From positions 1-19,848 of the forward strand of contig JAIRTY010000009.1 of NCBI GenBank assembly GCA_031254715.1: a stretch of 19,848 bases of DNA. The letters run 5' to 3'. A model generated the notes under the pieces. That model was not told the origin of the DNA. It searched no databases and saw nothing but the letters and a program-made list of their open reading frames with translations. Positions within the stretch are counted from its first letter, which is position 1. Each line of letters opens with the position of its first letter. Made by a program: the position numbers and the translations under genes. Source of the DNA: Nocardiopsaceae bacterium (GTDB lineage: Bacteria; Actinomycetota; Actinomycetes; Streptosporangiales; Streptosporangiaceae). Below are positions 14,352 through 19,848 of the stretch, one piece after another.

Positions 14352-15296
14352 ATGACCATCGGATCCGGACCAGGCAGCGGCCGGGCTGACCCCGGCCCGG
14401 CGACGGTCATGGGCGAACGGCGGCGGCTGATCAATCTCGCCTACCGGCTGCTGGGCTCGCTGGCCGAGGCCGAGGATGCTGTGCAGGAGGCCTATGCCCG
14501 CTGGTATGGCCTGTCCGCCCGGCAGCAGGCGGCCATCGGCAACCCGGCCGCGTGGCTGACGACCGTGGCCAGCCGCATCTGCCTCGACCTGCTCGGCTCG
14601 GCGCGGGTCCGGCGGGAGCGGTACGTGGGCGAATGGCTGCCGGAGCCGCTGCCAGGGACGGCCGAGTGGGTCAGCGGCCGGCCCGGCGGCACCGCGGCCG
14701 ACCCGGCCGACCCGGCCGACCGGGTCACCCTGGATGAGTCGGTCAGCATGGCCTTCCTGGTCGTGCTGGAATCGATGACCCCGGCCGAGCGGGTCGCGCT
14801 CATCCTGCACGACGTCTTCGGCTACCCCTTCGCCGAAGTGGCCGGCATCACCGGCCGCTCCCCGGCGGCGTGCCGCCAGCTGGCCTCCTCCGCCCGGCGC
14901 CGCGTCCGCGCCGCGCGGCCGCCCGCGGCCCCCACCGCCACGCAGGCCAGCATCGTCAGGGACTTCAAGCGCGCCTGGCAGGCCGGGGACATCGGCGGCC
15001 TCATCGGCCTGCTCGACCCCGCCGCCACCGCAACCGGCGACGGCGGCGGCCTGGTCACGGCCGTCCTGCACCCTATCGAAGGCCGCGATCAGGTCGCGGG
15101 CTTCTTCGCCCGCCGGGCCGCCGCGGCCGCCGGGCTGACGATCCTGGAGCGCACGGTCAACGGCCAGCCCGGCCTGGTGGCTCAGCGGGACGGCGCCACC
15201 GTAGCTGTGTACGCGTTCGAGATCGCTGGCGACCGGATCCAGCACATCTGGGCCATGCTCAACCCCGACAAGCTCCGGCCCTGGACCACCGGCTGA
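14352..15296 (+). CDS. ECF41-type RNA polymerase sigma factor with SnoaL-like C-terminal domain
   Basis: A 314-residue sigma factor, longer than a normal ECF sigma. Region 2 covers about residues 21-88 (LINLAYRLLGSLAEAEDAVQEAY) and region 4 about 130-188 (LESMTPAERVALILHDVFGYPFAEVA). After it comes a domain of the SnoaL/NTF2 type (about 198-310). The ECF41 marks are all present: WLPEP at 95-99 in the linker between regions 2 and 4, DGGG at 230-233, and NPDKL at 304-308. In this group the C-terminal domain modulates activity instead of an anti-sigma factor. ECF41 genes usually adjoin a carboxymuconolactone-decarboxylase-like, oxidoreductase or epimerase partner; none is intact here. The ATG at 14352 has GGGGGCGG upstream; the ATG at 14409 is an alternative since residues 1-19 are not conserved-looking. 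Confidence 0.93.
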   Translation: MTIGSGPGSGRADPGPATVMGERRRLINLAYRLLGSLAEAEDAVQEAYARWYGLSARQQAAIGNPAAWLTTVASRICLDLLGSARVRRERYVGEWLPEPLPGTAEWVSGRPGGTAADPADPADRVTLDESVSMAFLVVLESMTPAERVALILHDVFGYPFAEVAGITGRSPAACRQLASSARRRVRAARPPAAPTATQASIVRDFKRAWQAGDIGGLIGLLDPAATATGDGGGLVTAVLHPIEGRDQVAGFFARRAAAAAGLTILERTVNGQPGLVAQRDGATVAVYAFEIAGDRIQHIWAMLNPDKLRPWTTG

Positions 15297-15300
15297 CGCG

Positions 15301-15334
15301 CCCCGGCACCCCTCACTGGCCGGATTGGCCGGGG
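15301..15334. terminator. Possible bidirectional terminator between convergent genes
   Basis: CCCCGGC (15301-15307) and GCCGGGG (15328-15334) form a perfect 7-bp stem with a 20-base loop. It sits between the stop of the sigma factor gene and the end of the convergent VOC gene, overlapping the last codons of the latter. Its length is modest, and no T-tract follows. Confidence 0.35.
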
Positions 15335-15750
15335 TTCCAGGCGATCTCGAAGAGATGGCCGTCGGGGTCGGCGAAGTACCCCGAGTAAACGCCGAACGGG
15401 CGCATGTGCGCCGGTGCGGTCAGCGTGGCGCCCGCGGCCCGGGCCTGCGCGAGCAGCTGGTCGACCTCCTCCCTGGACCCGGCGGGGATGCCCAGGCTGA
15501 ACTCGGTGGAGCTGGGCGGCCCCGGCGGCAGGCTGGCGTCTTTGGCCAGGTTGGCGCGCTCATACAGGGTCAGCAGCAGGCCGCCGTCGAGGGTGAAGAT
15601 GACGATCGTGCCGTCGGCGCCGGTGACCTCGTCGTGGAACTCCTGCCCGACGATGCCCTCGGTCGGCCAGCCGAGGCCGTCCCGGTAGAAGGCGAGTGAC
15701 CGGCCGAGATCCTCGACGGCGAGCGTGATGAAGAAGATCTTCGCTTTCAT
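15313..15750 (-). CDS. VOC superfamily (glyoxalase/bleomycin-resistance fold) protein
   Basis: A 145-residue protein with two beta-alpha-beta-beta-beta modules. It begins MKAKIFFITLAVEDLGRSLAFYRDGLGW (1-28), the classical VOC opening, and ends with SGYFADPDGHLFEIAWNP, which carries the C-terminal metal ligand E (in FEIAWN). The first module has no histidine at the usual first metal position (ITL), so the metal site may be incomplete or the protein may bind a ligand rather than catalyse. The ATG at 15750 is chosen because the fold begins there; the much longer upstream frame runs antisense inside the LuxR gene. It is convergent with the sigma factor gene and divergent from the LuxR gene, which is 78 bp away. 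Function cannot be specified beyond the fold. Confidence 0.9.
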   Translation of the reverse strand: MKAKIFFITLAVEDLGRSLAFYRDGLGWPTEGIVGQEFHDEVTGADGTIVIFTLDGGLLLTLYERANLAKDASLPPGPPSSTEFSLGIPAGSREEVDQLLAQARAAGATLTAPAHMRPFGVYSGYFADPDGHLFEIAWNPGQSGQ

Positions 15751-15789
15751 CTGCCCATCCTGGCAGCCGTCCCCGCCTGTCAATGGTGC

Positions 15790-15819
15790 TTGACATGCCG
15801 CCGGGTCGCGGCAGACGGT
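15790..15819 (+). promoter_or_regulatory. Possible promoter of the LuxR/MalT-type regulator
   Basis: A consensus-like TTGACA (15790-15795) is followed 18 bp later by GACGGT (15814-15819), a weak -10. If used, transcription would begin about three bases before the ATG at 15829, giving an almost leaderless message. This argues against using the TTG at 15790 as the start codon. The -10 match is poor. Confidence 0.3.
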
Positions 15820-15828
15820 GATCTCCAG

Positions 15829-18615
15829 ATGATGAACGAGCGGTCTGCGGCGGAATCCTCGCAGGCAGCGGCGTCCGAGCGGGATGTGCTGCTGGCCACC
15901 AAGCTGCGCGTGCCCGGGCGCGGCCAGGGCCTGGTGTCCCGCCCGCGGCTGACGCGGCGGCTCGATGAGGGCGCGGCACGCGGGCTGGTGCTGGTGTGCG
16001 CGCCAGCCGGGTACGGCAAGACGGTCCTGCTGGCGGGCTGGGCTCAGCGGCCCAGCCCGCCGGCCGCGTGGCTGTCGCTGGATGCCGGGGACAACGACCC
16101 GGCCCGGTTCTGGCGGCATGCGCTGGCCGCGCTGGACCGGGCGCTGCCGGGAGTTGCCGGCCGGGTGAGCCCGCTGCTCGGCCCGCCCGCCCCGGCCTCG
16201 TTCGAGCCGCTGGTGACGGCACTGATCAATGAGCTGGCCGCCCGGCCCGAGGGGGACCAGGTGCTGCTGGTACTCGACGACTACCACGTCATCGGTGCCC
16301 GCGAGGTACATGCCTCGGTTGACTTCCTGCTGGCGCACCGGCCGGCCGGCCTGCAGCTGGTGCTGGCGAGCCGTTCGGATCCGCCGCTGACGCTCGCGCT
16401 GCTGCGCGCACGCGGGCAGCTGACGGAGGTCCGCGCGGCGGACCTGCAGTTCACCGACGATGAGGGGGCAGCCCTGCTGCGACAGGTGGCCGCCGTCCCC
16501 GAGGTGGCCCTGCCCGACGAAACCGCGGCCGCGCTGACGGCACGTACCGAAGGCTGGGCCGCCGGGCTGCAACTGGCCGCGCTGTCACTGCGCGGGCAGG
16601 AGGATGTGACGGGGTTCGTCACCACGTTCACCGGCAGCCACCGCTACGTCCTGGACTTCCTGGCCGAGGAGGTACTCGACCGGCAGGACGAGGAGCTGCG
16701 CGCCTTCCTGCTGGAAACCTCGGTGCTGGAACGATTGTCCGGCCCGCTGTGCGACGCTCTCACCGGCCGGGCCGGCGGCCAGCGCCTGCTGGAACGGATC
16801 GAGCGATCCGGGCTGTTCCTGGTGCCGCTGGATGAGGTCCGCGGCTGGTGGCGCTACCACCACCTGTTCGCCGACCTGCTCCGGGCCCGGCTGCACGCCG
16901 AACGGCCTGGCCAGGTCGCGCAGCTGCACCGGAAGGCCGCGGCCTGGTGCGCCGAGCGCGGCCTGGCTGATGACGCGATCCGGCACGCGCTGGCCGCCGG
17001 GGAGAACACCTGGGCGGCGCGGCTGATCGAGCAGCACTTCGACGAGCTCTTCTACCTGCGCGGCGAAGGGGCGACGGTGCAGCACTGGCTCTCCGCGCTG
17101 CCCGCTGACCTGGTCAGGTCCCGGCCGCGGCTGCTGCTGGCACAAACCGCTCTGGCGGCTGACAGCGGCCGGGTAGCGGAAGCAGCGAGCCTGGTGGACG
17201 CCGCCGAGCAACGATCAGCCGGCGCGGCCGGCGAGCCCTTCGAGCCCTCAGCCGGGCGGGCCGCCAGCCTGCTGGTGAACATCCCCGCGATGATCGCCCT
17301 GTTTCGCGCGCGCCTCGCCGCGCTCCGGGGCGAGGCCGGGGTTACGGCCGCGTCGGCGTCGCTGGCCATGGCCGAGATCCGGGAGGGCGAGCGGGCGCTG
17401 GATTCCATCGGCCGGTGGCATATGGGCATGGCCGAGTGGCTGCACGGGCTGCTGCCCGAGGCTGAGCACGCGCTTTCGTCGAGCATCGCCCACATGCGGG
17501 CCGGCGGCCAGGGCCTGCTCGCCACCAGGCTGTGCCACGTCATCGGCCAGATCCAGCAGGCCCAGGGCCGCCTGGACGCGGCGGTCCGGACGTGCCGGCA
17601 GGAACTGGAGCTGAGCGTGCCCCCCGGCCGCCCTGCCCCGCCGGTCGCCGGCGCCGCGCATCTGGGCCTGGCTGAGGTGGCCTACCAGCGCAGCGAGCTC
17701 GACGCCGCGCTGCTGCATGTCAGCGAGGGCATCCGGCTGTGCCGCCAGCTCGCCTACACCCCGCTGCTGGCCACCGGCCTGGCCACGCTGGCGTGGATCC
17801 GCCAGGCGACCGGTGATCCGGCCGGGGCACTTGACGCGATCGGCGAGGCCGAACGGGTCTCGCCGGGCACGGCCGTGACCGGGCTGGTCAACCCGGTCCC
17901 CGCCCAGCGGGCGCGGCTGCTGCTGGTCCAGGGTGACCTTGATGGAGCCGCCCGGTGGGCCGCGTCATCCGGCCTCGGAGCCGACGACGAGCCCGACTAC
18001 GCCCGCGAACGCGGGCACCTGGTGCTGGCGCGCATCCTGCTGGCGCAGGACCAGCCCGGGCGGGCGCTCGCACTGCTCGAGCGGTTGCACGCGGCGGCCA
18101 GGAACCGGGCAGGCAGCCGCTTCGAGATCGGCGCGCTCCGGGCGCTGGCCCTGGCCGCCGGCGGCGACGAAGACGGTGCGGTGGACGCGCTGGCCGAGGC
18201 GCTCACTCTCGCCTGCCCGCAGGGCTTCGTCCGCGTCTTCGCGGACGAAGGGCCGCCGCTGGCCGCGCTGCTCGGCCGGCTGATCACAGCCCAGCGCAGC
18301 GGCCGGGCCGCCGGGCGGGTCTCGTTTGAGTGCCTGGCCAGGCTCCAGCGCGCGTTCGGCGCCGCGCCCGCCGCGCCCGGTCACCGGGCCGGCACCCCCG
18401 CCCCGGCCCGGGGCATCATCGAGCCGCTGACGGGCCGCGAACTGGAGGTGCTGGAGCTGCTGGCGGCCGGGATGCCGAACCAGGTCATTGCCCGCGAGCT
18501 GGTGGTCAGCCTCGACACCGTCAAGAAGCACGTCAGCCACATCCTGGGCAAGCTCGGCGCGGCCAGCCGGACGGAGGCCGTCGTCCGGGCCCGCCAGCTC
18601 GCCATCATCCCTTAG
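15829..18615 (+). CDS. Large ATP-binding LuxR-family regulator (MalT/LAL type)
   Basis: A 928-residue signal-transduction ATPase. The N-terminal NTPase domain has Walker A APAGYGKT (58-65) and Walker B LLVLDD (146-151) followed by YHVI, as in MalT. RYHHLFADLLRARL (about 342-355) and the TPR-like helical repeats from roughly 400 to 800 match the MalT/AcoK group. The C-terminal LuxR HTH occupies the last 60 residues (LTGRELEVLELLAAGMPNQVIARE...). Such proteins oligomerise on ATP and an inducer and activate transcription. The sensor repeats do not reveal the inducer. Start: ATG at 15829, 15832 or TTG at 15790 are possible; no strong ribosome-binding site is seen. Likely targets are the small membrane-protein gene downstream, the divergent VOC gene, or both; this is inferred from position only. 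Confidence 0.93.
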   Translation: MMNERSAAESSQAAASERDVLLATKLRVPGRGQGLVSRPRLTRRLDEGAARGLVLVCAPAGYGKTVLLAGWAQRPSPPAAWLSLDAGDNDPARFWRHALAALDRALPGVAGRVSPLLGPPAPASFEPLVTALINELAARPEGDQVLLVLDDYHVIGAREVHASVDFLLAHRPAGLQLVLASRSDPPLTLALLRARGQLTEVRAADLQFTDDEGAALLRQVAAVPEVALPDETAAALTARTEGWAAGLQLAALSLRGQEDVTGFVTTFTGSHRYVLDFLAEEVLDRQDEELRAFLLETSVLERLSGPLCDALTGRAGGQRLLERIERSGLFLVPLDEVRGWWRYHHLFADLLRARLHAERPGQVAQLHRKAAAWCAERGLADDAIRHALAAGENTWAARLIEQHFDELFYLRGEGATVQHWLSALPADLVRSRPRLLLAQTALAADSGRVAEAASLVDAAEQRSAGAAGEPFEPSAGRAASLLVNIPAMIALFRARLAALRGEAGVTAASASLAMAEIREGERALDSIGRWHMGMAEWLHGLLPEAEHALSSSIAHMRAGGQGLLATRLCHVIGQIQQAQGRLDAAVRTCRQELELSVPPGRPAPPVAGAAHLGLAEVAYQRSELDAALLHVSEGIRLCRQLAYTPLLATGLATLAWIRQATGDPAGALDAIGEAERVSPGTAVTGLVNPVPAQRARLLLVQGDLDGAARWAASSGLGADDEPDYARERGHLVLARILLAQDQPGRALALLERLHAAARNRAGSRFEIGALRALALAAGGDEDGAVDALAEALTLACPQGFVRVFADEGPPLAALLGRLITAQRSGRAAGRVSFECLARLQRAFGAAPAAPGHRAGTPAPARGIIEPLTGRELEVLELLAAGMPNQVIARELVVSLDTVKKHVSHILGKLGAASRTEAVVRARQLAIIP

Positions 18616-18711
18616 CGGCACGGCCTCCGCCTCGCTCCTGGCGCCGGCCCCGGCACCGTGATGGCACGCGCCGCGGCCGCGGATTCCACCGGATATGCAC
18701 CTTCGAGTGAC

Positions 18712-18727
18712 GCCCCGGCCCCGGGGC
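18712..18727. promoter_or_regulatory. Palindrome in front of the four-helix membrane protein gene
   Basis: GCCCCGG (18712-18718) and CCGGGGC (18721-18727) form a perfect inverted repeat with a two-base centre. It lies 55-70 bases upstream of the membrane-protein start, next to a TAGCGT (18734-18739) that could be a -10 element. It could be a regulator site or a remnant of a terminator of the LuxR gene. GC-only palindromes arise easily in this DNA. Confidence 0.25.
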
Positions 18728-18781
18728 AGCTCCTAGCGTGCCGGTGAAAGACATGCCCAGCTGGCGAAGGAGCACAGTGCA

Positions 18782-19222
18782 ATGACTACGCCACACCACG
18801 AACGGCCGGCCATCGGGGCGATGTACGCGGGCCTTGCGCTCACGGTCGCCGCGCTGATCGTCCCGCTTGCCGACCATGCCACCGGCAACGTGCTGGCCGA
18901 TCACATCCGGGCCGGCTATCCCGGCTACACCCAGGCGCGCATCGACACGGCTGTCACCACCTACCTGGTCTACCTGTCGGTCGTCGGAGCGCTCGGCATC
19001 GCCTGCTGGCTGGCGATGATCCGGGCGGTCAAGGCGGGCAAGCGGTGGGCGCGCGGCGCCGCGACCGCGATATTCGTGGCCGGCACCGGCGTCGCCCTGG
19101 TCGACCTGCTCGTCAGGGACACCTCCGGAGACACCGGCCTGCCGCCGCTGCTGGGCTGGGCGGGGATCCTGCCCTGCCTGGCCGGGCTGCTGGCGGTCAC
19201 GCTGCTGTGGCGCAGGTCGTGA
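18782..19222 (+). CDS. Small four-helix membrane protein of unknown function
   Basis: A 146-residue protein with four predicted membrane segments, about residues 11-31, 58-80, 92-112 and 121-143, a 26-residue loop after the first helix (about 32-57) and basic residues on the presumed cytoplasmic loop (RAVKAGKRWARG, 81-92). No enzyme motif is visible. Similar small membrane proteins are common next to actinobacterial regulators, but I recognise no named family with certainty. ATG at 18782 has GAAGGAG nine bases upstream, a good ribosome-binding site. It follows the LuxR gene by 166 bp on the same strand and may be its target. The stop is followed by apparent gene debris. Confidence 0.75.
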   Translation: MTTPHHERPAIGAMYAGLALTVAALIVPLADHATGNVLADHIRAGYPGYTQARIDTAVTTYLVYLSVVGALGIACWLAMIRAVKAGKRWARGAATAIFVAGTGVALVDLLVRDTSGDTGLPPLLGWAGILPCLAGLLAVTLLWRRS

Positions 19223-19224
19223 CG

Positions 19225-19456
19225 ATGGACGCCCGTGTCGATCTGCTCGGCAACCCGCTGGATTAATGGAGGCCCAGCCAATGCCGCACCGGCGTACGCA
19301 CCGTGACCCGGTCATGATCCAGGCCGTCGGAGGACCCATTTCAGTAGCTGGCAGCACCTGACCGAAGGAGCCAGCGACCTCGAGCAGGCCTTCGCGCAGG
19401 AAGGCCTCGGGAACCGGCTGACCCTGCTGGAGCCCGGACAGGCGGTAACGATTTGA
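19225..19456 (+). pseudogene. Short coding-like fragments, probable gene debris
   Basis: Directly after the membrane-protein gene, a 13-codon frame from ATG 19225 reads MDARVDLLGNPLD before TAA; it resembles the first residues of carboxymuconolactone-decarboxylase/alkylhydroperoxidase-type proteins, but nothing further of that family follows. From 19307 to the TGA at 19456 another frame has strong actinobacterial codon bias and protein-like text (DLEQAFAQEGLGNRLTLLEP, then GQAVTI) but no start codon, as if only the C-terminal end of a gene were left. These may be remains of one or two deleted genes. The second fragment's family is not recognised. Confidence 0.3.
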
Positions 19457-19507
19457 TGGCTGGAGACGACGGCGGCGCCGCCGCCCCGGGACGAAGGGAC
19501 CCTGCCG

Positions 19508-19848
19508 ATGAGAGCCGTGGTGGTCAGCGAGTTCGGGGGCCCGGAGCAGCTGCGGCTGGACCAGGTCGCCGATCCGGTCGCCGGGCCCGGTGAGGTGCGG
19601 ATCGCGGTGCACGCGGCCGGGACCAACCCGGTCGATGCCGGTACCCGGGCGGACGGGAGCTGGGCCCGGCTGAGGGTGCCGTGCATCCTCGGCTATGACG
19701 TGGCCGGGACAGTCGAGAGCGTCGGCCCCGGGGTGGCCGGCCTGGTGCCCGGCGACCGGGTGATGGCGATGACCCACTTCCCGGACGGCGCCGGCGGCTA
19801 TGCCGAGCTGGCGGTGGTCGACGCCGCGCTGGCCGCGCCGATCGGCCC
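19508..19848 (+). CDS. Zinc-independent MDR / quinone-oxidoreductase-like protein, N-terminal part
   Basis: The first 113 residues of a medium-chain dehydrogenase/reductase, cut by the window end. It starts MRAVVVSEFGGPEQLRL and has the GroES-like domain with AAGTNPVDAGTR (36-47), ILGYDVAGTVESVG (60-73) and VPGDRVMAM (80-88), matching quinone oxidoreductase-like MDR proteins. The cysteine and histidine that bind catalytic zinc in alcohol dehydrogenases are absent (NPVD in place of the Cys region), so NADPH-dependent reduction of quinones or enones is more likely. The ATG at 19508 has AAGGGAC about nine bases upstream. It follows a stretch of gene debris and is probably a separate transcription unit. 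Confidence 0.88.
   Translation, partial: MRAVVVSEFGGPEQLRLDQVADPVAGPGEVRIAVHAAGTNPVDAGTRADGSWARLRVPCILGYDVAGTVESVGPGVAGLVPGDRVMAMTHFPDGAGGYAELAVVDAALAAPIG

Noticed and set aside
18605..19777. 390-residue open frame on the minus strand
   Set aside because: Antisense across the membrane-protein and MDR genes, with Arg/Gly/Pro-rich text and no recognisable domain.
1..19848. Mobile element, phage, CRISPR or tRNA signals
   Set aside because: No transposase, integrase, regularly spaced repeats or cloverleaf sequence was found on reading both strands; base composition looks even throughout.

Overview
The window looks like chromosomal DNA of a high-GC actinobacterium. GC is roughly 70%, third codon positions are strongly G/C biased, GTG and TTG starts occur, and the families present (LacI and ArsR regulators, an ECF41 sigma factor, a MalT/LAL-type LuxR regulator, DUF899, HxlR) are typical of soil actinomycetes. 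No tRNA, rRNA, CRISPR array, insertion sequence or prophage gene was recognised. Both ends cut through a gene.

Left part (1-2150, all minus strand): the N-terminal two thirds of an MFS transporter, a frameshifted small gene of unknown function, a Nudix hydrolase and an ArsR-type regulator. The ArsR start codon lies inside a perfect inverted repeat. The last three genes are tightly packed, with one-base and four-base overlaps.

Centre (2193-12976): a sugar-uptake and catabolism locus. A GH1 beta-glucosidase gene reads rightward. A LacI-family regulator gene reads leftward and is followed by two Opp/Dpp-type permeases, two Opp/Dpp-type ATPases, a family-5 substrate-binding lipoprotein, a TIM-barrel sugar isomerase/epimerase-like protein and a Gfo/Idh/MocA oxidoreductase. 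The permease and ATPase genes are linked by ATGA overlaps and the last two genes by a GTGA overlap. Between the regulator and the GH1 gene lie two near-identical 15-bp boxes 23 bp apart, each with a TAAGCGCTTA-like palindrome; they are very probably the LacI operators. A 15-bp-stem hairpin separates the binding-protein gene from the two enzyme genes. The parsimonious reading is import of an oligosaccharide or glycoside by an ABC system of the peptide-transporter type, cleavage by the beta-glucosidase, and further conversion by the oxidoreductase/TIM-barrel pair.

Right part (13059-19848): a DUF899 thioredoxin-like protein; an HxlR regulator whose promoter is embedded in a perfect 11-bp inverted repeat and which may be leaderless; an ECF41 sigma factor with a SnoaL-like C-terminal domain; a convergent VOC/glyoxalase-fold protein; a divergent large MalT/LAL-type LuxR regulator; a small four-helix membrane protein; a short stretch of apparent gene debris; and the start of a quinone-oxidoreductase-type MDR protein. 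This part reads as small redox/stress-response modules with their own regulators.
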